14,506 bases of DNA, taken from positions 1-14,506 of the forward strand of contig JAURJF010000023.1 of assembly GCA_030832365.1 (NCBI GenBank). The letters are read 5' to 3'. The translations under genes and the position numbers were made by a program. This DNA comes from Candidatus Nanopelagicales bacterium (GTDB lineage: Bacteria; Actinomycetota; Actinomycetes; Nanopelagicales; Nanopelagicaceae). Shown here one piece after another: positions 1 to 5,367 of this stretch; position 1 is the stretch's first letter, and each line of letters begins with the position of its first letter. The notes below the pieces were generated by a model. That model was not told the DNA's origin, ran no database searches, and was given only the letters and a program-made list of their open reading frames with translations.

Positions 1-785
1 CGGCGCGAATCACTCTTCCAGAGCTTCCAGTTGAAGACTTTGTTCGCGCAGTTGAGGCTTTAGTAAAGCAAGATGCTGGTTGGGTTCCAAAGAAAGTTGG
101 AGAGTCTCTCTATTTGAGGCCATTTATGATCGCAACTGAAGTTGGTCTTGGCGTAAGGCCATCTAATAAAGCTCTATTTGCAGTAATTGCAACACCTGCT
201 GCTGCTTACTTTAACTCTGCTAAAGCTGTAACAGTTTGGATCTCTTTAGAGTATGTCAGAGCAGTACTTGGTGGAACTGGCGAGGCAAAATGCGGTGGAA
301 ATTATGCAGCCTCACTTCTTGCTCAGCAGGAGGCAGCAAAAGAAGGTTGTGATCAAGTGGTCTGGCTTGATGCTAAAGAGCGATTCTGGGTTGAGGAGAT
401 GGGCGGAATGAATCTCTACTTTGTTAAGGGTAGAGGAAAAGATGCAACTATCTTCACTCCAAAGTTAACTGGAACTCTGCTTCATGGAATCACAAGAGAT
501 TCAATTTTAAGCGTTGCAAAAGACTTAGGATATAAAGTTGAAGAGGGAATGATCTCTATTGATCAATGGCGCGATGGAGTGGCAAGCGGAGAGATTTCAG
601 AGATCTTTGCCTGCGGAACAGCAGCAGTTATTGCCCCAGTTGGTTCTGCAAAGAGCAAGTATGGAACTTGGGTAACAGGTGATGGCAATCCTGGGCAGAT
701 AACAATGGAGATCCGTAACCACTTACTCGGCATTCAACATGGCACTATCCCTGATAAGCATGGCTGGATGAAGCGAGTTATCTAG
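1..785 (+). CDS. ilvE: Branched-chain amino acid aminotransferase, 3' part (5' end outside window)
   Basis: This PLP enzyme moves the amino group between glutamate and the keto acids of leucine, isoleucine and valine in the cytoplasm. The reading frame is open from base 3 with no stop and continues beyond the left edge, so the TTG at 114 is an internal leucine codon and not the start. The visible stretch includes YLRPFMIATE and GVRPS. It then carries GGTGEAKCGGNYAAS, whose lysine codon (288-290) is the expected PLP Schiff-base residue, followed by a C-terminal EEMGGMNLYFV block and GTLLHGITRDS. These mark the longer, eukaryote-like BCAT subgroup common in Actinobacteria rather than the short E. 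coli IlvE type. The TAG stop (783-785) overlaps the GTG start of cimA by one base, so the two are almost certainly co-transcribed and translationally coupled. Family assignment is firm; substrate range is inferred from the family and context. Confidence 0.95.
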   Translation, partial: ARITLPELPVEDFVRAVEALVKQDAGWVPKKVGESLYLRPFMIATEVGLGVRPSNKALFAVIATPAAAYFNSAKAVTVWISLEYVRAVLGGTGEAKCGGNYAASLLAQQEAAKEGCDQVVWLDAKERFWVEEMGGMNLYFVKGRGKDATIFTPKLTGTLLHGITRDSILSVAKDLGYKVEEGMISIDQWRDGVASGEISEIFACGTAAVIAPVGSAKSKYGTWVTGDGNPGQITMEIRNHLLGIQHGTIPDKHGWMKRVI

Positions 786-2374
786 TGGCAATCTCTGATG
801 CTTTTCACATCTATGACACCACCCTTAGAGATGGCGCGCAGCAAGAAGGCCTTAATCTCTCTATCCATGACAAATTAACTATCGCTAGACATCTTGATGA
901 TCTAGGAGTGGGCTTCATTGAAGGGGGATGGCCTGGGGCTAATCCAAAAGATACTGAATTCTTCAAATTAGCTGCTAAGGAGTTGAAGTTAAAGAATGCA
1001 ACATTTGTAGCCTTTGGCGCCACTAGGCGGGCCAATAGTAAAGCAGCAGATGATGCTCTTTTAAGAGCGCTGGCTGAATCTGGAGCGCCAGTTGTAACTC
1101 TCGTTGCAAAGTCACATGATCGCCACGTTGAGCTCGCCCTAAAGACAGATTTACAAGAGAACTTAGCCATGATTAAGGATTCAATTAACTTTTTACGGCA
1201 AGGTGGCCAGAGAGTATTTCTTGATGCTGAACATTTCTTTGATGGATATCGAGCAAACCCAGCATACGCACTTGAGGTAGTAAGAGCTGCAGCAGAGGCT
1301 GGAGCAGATGTTATTGCTCTCTGTGATACCAATGGCGGGATGCTCCCTGATGAACTATCAGATGTAGTTTCAAAGGTAATTTCAGATAGCTCTGCTCGTA
1401 TTGGAATCCATTGCCATAATGACACAGGATGCGCTATCGCTAACTCACTTGCTGCAGTTGCAGCTGGAGCAAGCCATGTCCAAGGAACTTTAAATGGTTA
1501 TGGCGAGAGAACTGGAAATGCTGATCTAATTGCAATCATCGCTAATCTGCAGTTAAAGAAGAAGCAAGAAGTACTTCCAGCTGGAGCGCTAGAGGAGGCA
1601 TTTAGAATTGCTCACGCAGTTGCTGAAGTTACCAATGTTTCCCCAAGTGCCAGACAGCCATATGTGGGCATCTCTGCCTTTGCGCATAAAGCCGGTCTTC
1701 ATGCATCCGCAATCAAGGTAGATCCAGCGCTCTATCAACATGAAAATCCAGAGAGCGTTGGCAACGATATGAGAATGCTTGTTTCTGAGATGGCAGGCAG
1801 AGCTTCAATTGAAATTAAATCCTCTCAACTAGGTTTTGATTTAAGTAAAGAGAAAGAAGTTGTTGCCCGCCTAGTTGAGCGAGTAAAAGATCTGGAATCT
1901 GGTGGTTACACATTTGAGGCAGCGGATGCCAGCTTTGAGCTGTTATTGCGAGAAGAGCTTGCTGGAAAGAAACCCTCATTTTTCACTATTGAGAGTTGGA
2001 AAACTAGCGTTGATCAACTCGCAGATGGCTCAGTGACTTCAAGAGCTGAGGTAAGCATTAGGGCAAAGGGAGAGTTAATTTCAGCCTCCGGTAGTGGAAA
2101 TGGTCCCGTCAACGCTATCGATAGAGCGCTTCGCAATGGTCTTGAGAAGCTTTATCCAGAACTAGCTCAGCTAGAGCTAACTGATTACAAAGTTCGTATC
2201 TTGGAAGGCCGCCTTGGAACTGGGGCTATTACTAGAGTATTGGTTGAGAGCAGCGATGGCCATGGCGAGTGGAGCACAATTGGAGTTCATGAAAATGTTA
2301 TTGCCGCCTCTGCCATGGCGTTAGAAGATGCGCTAACTTATGGGCTAATAAGAGCGGGAAAGAAACCTGAGTAA
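785..2374 (+). CDS. cimA: (R)-citramalate synthase
   Basis: This enzyme condenses pyruvate and acetyl-CoA to (R)-citramalate, the first step of the threonine-independent route to isoleucine. The 529-aa length matches the long CimA family (about 520-530 aa). The N-terminal HMGL-type TIM barrel begins YDTTLRDGAQQEG (R15/D16), has the metal-binding HCHND at 209-213, YGERTGNAD near 239 and HKAGLHASA at 301-309. The C-terminal part (about 395-522) resembles the LeuA allosteric/dimer domain, where isoleucine feedback would act. FIEGGWPGANPKD near 44-56 points to CimA rather than isopropylmalate synthase (LeuA) or homocitrate synthase, though the families are close and substrate choice is inferred. 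The start is GTG, set by the one-base overlap with the ilvE stop. The ilvE-cimA order is known from other Actinobacteria. Confidence 0.93.
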   Translation: MAISDAFHIYDTTLRDGAQQEGLNLSIHDKLTIARHLDDLGVGFIEGGWPGANPKDTEFFKLAAKELKLKNATFVAFGATRRANSKAADDALLRALAESGAPVVTLVAKSHDRHVELALKTDLQENLAMIKDSINFLRQGGQRVFLDAEHFFDGYRANPAYALEVVRAAAEAGADVIALCDTNGGMLPDELSDVVSKVISDSSARIGIHCHNDTGCAIANSLAAVAAGASHVQGTLNGYGERTGNADLIAIIANLQLKKKQEVLPAGALEEAFRIAHAVAEVTNVSPSARQPYVGISAFAHKAGLHASAIKVDPALYQHENPESVGNDMRMLVSEMAGRASIEIKSSQLGFDLSKEKEVVARLVERVKDLESGGYTFEAADASFELLLREELAGKKPSFFTIESWKTSVDQLADGSVTSRAEVSIRAKGELISASGSGNGPVNAIDRALRNGLEKLYPELAQLELTDYKVRILEGRLGTGAITRVLVESSDGHGEWSTIGVHENVIAASAMALEDALTYGLIRAGKKPE

Positions 2375-2407
2375 GGTTTTTAAGTAAGGAGAGAAAAGAA
2401 TTTAGCT

Positions 2408-2671
2408 ATGCGCACAGCTTTAAAAAGAGGAGTGAAGTTAACTCCTAACGAATCATCAGAGTGGCTCCGAGTAAGAATGGAAGCTCTAAACATCTCAGGG
2501 CTTGAAGAGCTACATCTAAAAACAGGAATTGATAAAGGTTCAATCTCACGCTACTTTCGCCAAGAGCGCACCCCTAAAATTGATGTTATCGCCCCACTTG
2601 CTCAAGCACTTGAAGTATCGCCAGAGACTCTGCTAATTGCTCTTGGCGCAATAGATAAGAGGCGCAGCTAA
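2408..2671 (+). CDS. Small XRE/Cro-CI-type helix-turn-helix protein
   Basis: An 87-aa protein made almost entirely of one predicted HTH domain (about residues 26-80). The segment LEELHLKTGIDKGSISRYF reads as helix 2, turn and recognition helix. The following RTPKIDVIAPLAQALEVSPE is the typical XRE tail in which helices 4-5 pack. No ligand-binding or toxin domain is present, so it is probably a DNA-binding protein acting alone as a dimer. It starts 33 nt after the cimA stop with no sign of a new promoter, so it may belong to the ilvE-cimA transcript. The nearest Shine-Dalgarno-like AAGGAG (2386-2391) is 16 nt from the ATG, which is long. A GTG at 2432 is an in-frame alternative but has poor spacing. 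The stop is directly adjacent to the stop of a convergent gene. Its target is unknown. Confidence 0.8.
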   Translation: MRTALKRGVKLTPNESSEWLRVRMEALNISGLEELHLKTGIDKGSISRYFRQERTPKIDVIAPLAQALEVSPETLLIALGAIDKRRS

Positions 2672-2908
2672 TTACTCTCTAGCAGTGATGATTAGCTCAT
2701 CTCCTGTTCGATTAAAGTCTCTTGGAAAAGCATCATCTGCCCAGAGGCGATGTAGGTGAGCTATCTGCTCGGTATCAAGAATTCCGGAGCAGACATCTAG
2801 TATCTGATCAAAGTCATCATTGATTCCTATAGTGACCCTTATTTCAGTTGCAGTATTTGTAAGGCTTGGCTCAAGAGCAGTATCACTTACTATTAAGAGA
2901 ATTTTCAA
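2672..2908 (-). CDS. Conserved-looking 78-aa protein of unknown function
   Basis: I do not recognise this protein. It is small, acidic and soluble-looking, with no membrane segment or signal peptide. It opens with a beta-strand-like MKILLIVSD, followed by ATEIRVTIGIND, a probable helix DQILDVCSGILDTEQIAHLHRLW, and a C-terminal strand GDELIITARE. This alternation suggests a small alpha/beta fold. The start is a TTG (2906-2908). I accept it because a full AAGGAG (2915-2920 on the minus strand) sits exactly 6 nt upstream, which is strong evidence that the frame is translated. It converges on the XRE gene with no base between the two stop codons and diverges from xerC across a repeat-rich region of 165 bases. 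One cysteine is present; no catalytic motif is evident. Confidence 0.7.
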   Translation of the reverse strand: MKILLIVSDTALEPSLTNTATEIRVTIGINDDFDQILDVCSGILDTEQIAHLHRLWADDAFPRDFNRTGDELIITARE

Positions 2909-2914
2909 TCGCTG

Positions 2915-2920
2915 CTCCTT
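2915..2920 (-). promoter_or_regulatory. Shine-Dalgarno site of the 78-aa unknown gene
   Basis: AAGGAG on the minus strand, 6 nt before the TTG at 2908. It fixes the start of the unknown protein at a non-ATG codon and supports the reading frame as real. Confidence 0.75.
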
Positions 2921-2926
2921 CGCTGT

Positions 2927-2989
2927 TTATTCGCTAATTGATTCACCTACCACTGACAAAGCACCGAAGAAGATCCACGCTTTGCGCAT
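2927..2989 (-). CDS. Possible 20-aa hydrophobic micro-ORF (leader peptide?)
   Basis: An ATG-started frame of 20 codons plus TAA on the minus strand, encoding a peptide that begins MRKAWIFFGALSVV and ends GESISE: two positive charges, a short hydrophobic stretch and an acidic tail. It ends 18 nt before the TTG of the 78-aa gene, so it would lie in that gene's leader. An in-frame TAA lies 6 codons upstream, so it cannot be an extension of a longer protein. There is no Shine-Dalgarno match before the ATG. The ATG lies in the 15-nt loop of a 9-bp inverted repeat (2973-2981 / 2997-3005). A frame this short can occur by chance; I list it because of its position and composition. Confidence 0.2.
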   Translation of the reverse strand: MRKAWIFFGALSVVGESISE

Positions 2990-3055
2990 CTGAGACAGCG
3001 TGGATTAAGTGTTGCTTAGAAGCAACGCTGTGTCTATCGCCTCTATAGGTGATTC
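2940..3055. repeat. Nested inverted repeats in the divergent intergenic region before xerC
   Basis: The outer arms TCACCTA (2943-2949) and TAGGTGA (3046-3052) are a perfect 7-bp match. Inside lie two hairpins: ATCCACGCT (2973-2981) with AGCGTGGAT (2997-3005), 9 bp with a 15-nt loop; and GTTGCTT (3011-3017) with AAGCAAC (3020-3026), extendable to 10 bp (3008-3029) with one G-T pair. A competing pairing exists between ACAGCGT (2995-3001) and ACGCTGT (3025-3031), which would break both inner hairpins. The whole could be a structured leader of xerC (plus), of the 78-aa gene (minus), a small RNA, or protein-binding DNA. It matches no riboswitch consensus I can recall, and it has no T-run that would make it a terminator. 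Confidence 0.55.
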
Positions 3056-3069
3056 CTAGATAACCTAGG
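3055..3069. repeat. Short inverted repeat just before the xerC start
   Basis: CCTAG (3055-3059) and CTAGG (3065-3069) flank ATAAC. The right arm runs into the only weak ribosome-binding candidate for xerC (AGGG, 3067-3070), so the hairpin could reduce access to it. TAACCT (3061-3066) could also be read as a -10 box for a leaderless transcript starting at the ATG. Both are weak, small signals. Confidence 0.3.
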
Positions 3070-3073
3070 GTTT

Positions 3074-3985
3074 ATGGCGCTAGATATTGAGTTAGCAAAG
3101 GCTTATCGCAGCCATCTAATTACTGAGAGAAATCTCTCAGAGAACTCAATTCGGGCATATCTTGCTGATTTAGAGTCGCTTCTACTTCATATAAATCAAT
3201 TGGGAGTATCAGAGTTTGCTCAGCTAGAGCTCAATCACATCCGCTCCTGGCTTGCAAACCTCTCTACTAAGGGAGCAGCTAGATCATCAATTACCCGCAG
3301 GGTGGTTTCAATTCGCGCCTTCACCTATTGGGGGGCAAGAAGTGGTTGGCTCTCAAGAGATATTGGTAAAGATTTAATTGCTCCAAAGCCTGAGAGAAAT
3401 TTGCCTGATGTTTTAGATATAGAGAGCGCAGCGCTAGCCATAAAGGCGCTGGAGGTAAGAGCGCAGGAAGAGGCCAGTGCCAGCTCGCTTCGAGATCTAG
3501 CGCTAGTTGAAGTCTTATATGGCTCAGGTATTCGCATCTCAGAACTAGTTGGATTAGATCTTGGCGATATTGATAGACAGAGATCTACTATCAAAGTGAT
3601 GGGTAAGGGGAGCAAGGAGAGAATCGTTCCAATAGGCCAACCAGCACTTACTGCAGTTGATAATTGGATCAATAAAGCAAGAGCAGAGCTAGTAAGTGAA
3701 TCAAGTGGCAGCGCAGTATTTATCGGCTCTCGCGGAAAGAGAATTGATCAAAGGGTTGCACGAAGTGTGGTCTATCAAGCGATGGAGGCAATTGGTAGTG
3801 ATAAGAAATTAGGTCCACACACTCTAAGACATAGCGCAGCAACTCATTTACTAGAAGGTGGCGCGGATTTAAGAACGGTTCAAGAGATTCTCGGCCACTC
3901 ATCTCTTGCCACTACTCAGATCTATACCCATGTCTCTCAAGAGAGAATTAAGAAAGCATATGAGCAGGCCCATCCCAGGGCTTGA
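3074..3985 (+). CDS. xerC: Tyrosine recombinase XerC
   Basis: This is the site-specific recombinase that, with XerD, resolves chromosome dimers at dif near the terminus. The 303-aa length is normal. An N-terminal SAM-like core-binding domain (about 1-90) precedes the catalytic domain. All active-site residues are visible: R154 (YGSGIRISE), K178 (GKGSKER), H249 and R252 (PHTLRHS), H275 (LGHSSL) and the nucleophile Y284 (TQIYTHV). Their spacing parallels E. coli XerC. XerC rather than XerD is chosen because of the gene neighbourhood: xerC near rpsB is usual in Actinobacteria. The two paralogues are hard to tell apart by eye, and an integrase role is unlikely because no mobile element surrounds it. 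The start is ATG without a good Shine-Dalgarno, after a repeat-rich leader. It converges with glpX with 4 nt between the stops. Confidence 0.9.
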   Translation: MALDIELAKAYRSHLITERNLSENSIRAYLADLESLLLHINQLGVSEFAQLELNHIRSWLANLSTKGAARSSITRRVVSIRAFTYWGARSGWLSRDIGKDLIAPKPERNLPDVLDIESAALAIKALEVRAQEEASASSLRDLALVEVLYGSGIRISELVGLDLGDIDRQRSTIKVMGKGSKERIVPIGQPALTAVDNWINKARAELVSESSGSAVFIGSRGKRIDQRVARSVVYQAMEAIGSDKKLGPHTLRHSAATHLLEGGADLRTVQEILGHSSLATTQIYTHVSQERIKKAYEQAHPRA

Positions 3986-3989
3986 ATAA

Positions 3990-4949
3990 TTAATCTTGTA
4001 GCGGATGCTCGCTTGAGATAAACCGTATTGTCTTTGAGCGAGAGCGCATTACAAGCGAGTTTGATTGGATATATCGATCTGTGAAGCGAATTCCCTTTAA
4101 TAGCTCACCATCGGTTATTCCGGTAGCCGCAAAGAAGACATTTTCCCCTGAAACTAAATCATTGGTCGTTAATACCTTATCTAGGTCCATGCCATTTGCT
4201 AAGGCTTTCTCCCGCTCTGCTTCATCCCTTGGATGCAAGATTGCCTGAATCACTCCACCTAAACACTTCATCGCGCAGGCCGCAATAATTCCCTCCGGGG
4301 TTCCACCGATTCCCATAAGAGCGTCAATTCCAGTTTCATCACGGGCTGCCTCAACTGCTCCTGCTACATCGCCATCGGTAATGAATTTAATCCTTGCGCC
4401 AGCCTCCCTAATCTCTTTAACTAATTGATCATGTCTTGGCCGATCAAGGAGAACAACTGTTAGTGATTCGACATCACGACGTTTAGCTTTAGCAATTCTT
4501 CTTAAGTTCTCTTTCACTGGGGCGGTAATATCAACAACATCTGCAGCTTCTGGGCCAACTACTAACTTCTTCATATAAAAGACAGTTGTTGGATCAAACA
4601 TAGTTCCACGCTCGGCAAGTGCAATTACGCTAATTGCATTATTCATTCCCTTGGCGGTAAGAGTTGTTCCATCGATTGGATCTACTGCAACATCAACTGA
4701 TGGCCCATTTCCATCGCCAACTTCTTCGCCATTAAATAGCATCGGAGCTTGATCTTTTTCGCCCTCACCAATAACTATTACGCCATTCATAGAGACGGTA
4801 TTGATCATCTTTCTCATGCCATCAACTGCTACTTGATCAGCATCATTTTTTGCCCCTCGTCCAACCCAGCGCGATGCTGCAATTGCTGCAGTCTCTGTAA
4901 CTCGCACTAGCTCTAGAGCTAGATTTCTTGAGGGTTGGGTAAATGCCAT
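3990..4949 (-). CDS. glpX: Fructose-1,6-bisphosphatase, class II
   Basis: It hydrolyses fructose-1,6-bisphosphate to fructose-6-phosphate, the committed step of gluconeogenesis, and is normally the only FBPase type in Actinobacteria. At 319 aa it has the usual length. Motifs in order: VIGEGEKDQAPML (59-71), DPIDGTT (90-96, the metal/phosphate site shared with the inositol monophosphatase superfamily), FITDGDVAGA (189-198) and GIGGTPEG (213-220, including the catalytic glutamate region). The start ATG (4947-4949) has no Shine-Dalgarno in range. A TATAGA box (plus-strand 4960-4965) begins 16 nt upstream of the ATG, so either a leaderless transcript or coupling to the small upstream frame that ends 5 nt away is possible. 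The gene runs against both neighbours, xerC and rpsB. Nothing in the protein looks degraded. Confidence 0.94.
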   Translation of the reverse strand: MAFTQPSRNLALELVRVTETAAIAASRWVGRGAKNDADQVAVDGMRKMINTVSMNGVIVIGEGEKDQAPMLFNGEEVGDGNGPSVDVAVDPIDGTTLTAKGMNNAISVIALAERGTMFDPTTVFYMKKLVVGPEAADVVDITAPVKENLRRIAKAKRRDVESLTVVLLDRPRHDQLVKEIREAGARIKFITDGDVAGAVEAARDETGIDALMGIGGTPEGIIAACAMKCLGGVIQAILHPRDEAEREKALANGMDLDKVLTTNDLVSGENVFFAATGITDGELLKGIRFTDRYIQSNSLVMRSRSKTIRFISSEHPLQD

Positions 4950-4954
4950 AGTTC

Positions 4955-5083
4955 TTAATCTATACCCCTGCGAATATCTTCTTTAAGCGGCTTTGAAGAT
5001 ATTTCAATATTTAAGGGCTGTGAAAAAGTAATCCCTGCAACCAGGCCTATAAGAAAGGCGGTGAGAAGAGCAGCAGCTTTCAT
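4955..5083 (-). CDS. Possible 42-aa single-pass membrane peptide upstream of glpX
   Basis: I do not recognise this peptide. It starts MKAAALLTAF, has one hydrophobic segment (about residues 3-22, AAALLTAFLIGLVAGITF) and a polar, mixed-charge tail of about 20 residues ending RRGID. That is the layout of a small membrane anchor or an uncleaved signal-anchor peptide. It ends 5 nt before the glpX ATG on the same strand, so it could couple to glpX. No Shine-Dalgarno precedes the ATG (5081-5083); a 6-bp hairpin (GAGGCA/TGCCTC, 5085-5100) stands directly before it. The frame is open upstream to a GTG at 5206, giving 83 aa, but the extra N-terminus looks like untranslated DNA and would run into the rpsB promoter. 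It may not be a gene at all. Confidence 0.4.
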   Translation of the reverse strand: MKAAALLTAFLIGLVAGITFSQPLNIEISSKPLKEDIRRGID

Positions 5084-5084
5084 A

Positions 5085-5122
5085 GAGGCAAATCTGCCTC
5101 GCACCCTTATCGATCTAGGGTG
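5085..5122. repeat. Two adjacent inverted repeats before the 42-aa frame
   Basis: GAGGCA (5085-5090) pairs with TGCCTC (5095-5100) across a 4-nt loop, and CACCCT (5102-5107) pairs with AGGGTG (5117-5122) around a central ATCGAT palindrome. On the minus strand the first hairpin ends one base before the ATG at 5083, so in RNA it could hide that start; as DNA the second looks like an operator. Only the repeats themselves are certain. Confidence 0.45.
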
Positions 5123-5127
5123 GTTAT

Positions 5128-5169
5128 GGGCGATATTGGTGGAAAAAGTGGGGTTGTGGGTCGGGTAGG
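5128..5169 (+). other. G-rich tract
   Basis: Runs of three or four G at 5128-5130, 5150-5153, 5158-5160 and 5163-5165, with GG pairs between and after, stand out in this AT-leaning window. The first run is 19 nt from the second, so the strict four-run quadruplex rule with short loops is not met; a mixed G3/G2 structure is possible. It lies in the divergent region between the glpX side and the rpsB promoter. Confidence 0.35.
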
Positions 5170-5179
5170 ATTTGCAGCG

Positions 5180-5199
5180 CACAGAGGTAAAACTCTGTG
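5180..5199. repeat. 7-bp inverted repeat upstream of the rpsB promoter
   Basis: CACAGAG (5180-5186) and CTCTGTG (5193-5199) are perfect arms around GTAAAA. The right arm overlaps the proposed rpsB -35 box (5197-5202). There is no following T-run on either strand, so it is more likely a protein-binding dyad than a terminator. Confidence 0.4.
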
Positions 5200-5224
5200 A
5201 CTTCACGCGTCTACTTCATTTAAT
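5197..5224 (+). promoter_or_regulatory. Candidate rpsB operon promoter
   Basis: GTGACT (5197-5202) resembles a -35 box, and TTTAAT (5219-5224) differs from TATAAT at one position, with 16 nt between. This would start transcription near 5231 and leave a leader of roughly 135 nt. A second -10-like TGTAAT lies at 5234-5239. Judged by eye only. Confidence 0.4.
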
Positions 5225-5241
5225 TACACACGCTGTAATTA
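5221..5241. promoter_or_regulatory. Perfect 8-bp dyad (operator or hairpin) at the rpsB promoter
   Basis: TAATTACA (5221-5228) and TGTAATTA (5234-5241) are exact inverted copies separated by CACGC. The left arm overlaps the proposed -10 box and the dyad covers the predicted transcription start. A homodimeric repressor binding here would block initiation; otherwise the transcript, if it begins further upstream, would open with a hairpin. Confidence 0.5.
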
Positions 5242-5367
5242 CTTGAGGAAACCATTTCGGTCTGACTCTAAATGAGTTAGTCGGTGCCTAGACGCTAGAG
5301 AACTAACAAATAGTTGGTTCATTAACCGATGCGAACGAAAAAGTTCGCACTTAAGGAGCGTGCCGCC
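5242..5367 (+). promoter_or_regulatory. Hairpin-rich rpsB leader (possible S2 autoregulatory leader)
   Basis: Three hairpins follow one another: CTGACTC/GAGTTAG (5262-5280, one G-T pair, loop TAAAT), TTGGTT/AACCGA (5314-5329, one G-T pair, loop CATT) and a perfect TGCGAAC/GTTCGCA (5330-5349, loop GAAAAA) that ends 3 nt before the rpsB Shine-Dalgarno. The stretch TCGGT occurs twice (5257-5261, 5281-5285) and either copy could pair with ACCGA (5325-5329), giving alternative folds. Leaders bound by the protein product are known for rpsB in Gammaproteobacteria; the link here is inference. Confidence 0.4.
5353..5358 (+). promoter_or_regulatory. rpsB Shine-Dalgarno site
   Basis: AAGGAG 9 nt before the ATG at 5368. 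It shows that the in-frame start at 5329 is not used and that the upstream codons belong to the leader. Confidence 0.8.

Noticed and set aside
811..1425. A 204-aa open frame antisense to cimA
   Set aside because: It lies wholly within the clearly coding cimA frame, has a serine/alanine-rich low-complexity translation with no recognisable domain, and has no separate ribosome site. It is a shadow of cimA codon use.
2973..3029. Rho-independent terminator between the divergent genes
   Set aside because: The stems are good but no T-run follows on either strand, and neither flanking gene ends here.
2940..3055. dif site or integration site near xerC
   Set aside because: dif is normally at the terminus and not near xerC, and I see no 11-bp XerC/XerD arm pair around a 6-bp centre in this interval.
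3074..3985. xerC as an integrase of a mobile element or integron
   Set aside because: No attachment repeats, cargo genes or composition change surround it, and all residues and length fit housekeeping XerC.
5084..5206. N-terminal extension of the 42-aa peptide to a GTG at 5206 (83 aa)
   Set aside because: The added residues are basic and irregular, coincide with inverted repeats and the rpsB promoter, and precede a more natural MKAAALL start.
5329..5367. Earlier in-frame start for rpsB
   Set aside because: It would translate the right-hand leader hairpin and the Shine-Dalgarno itself; S2 proteins start near MAVVTMRELL.
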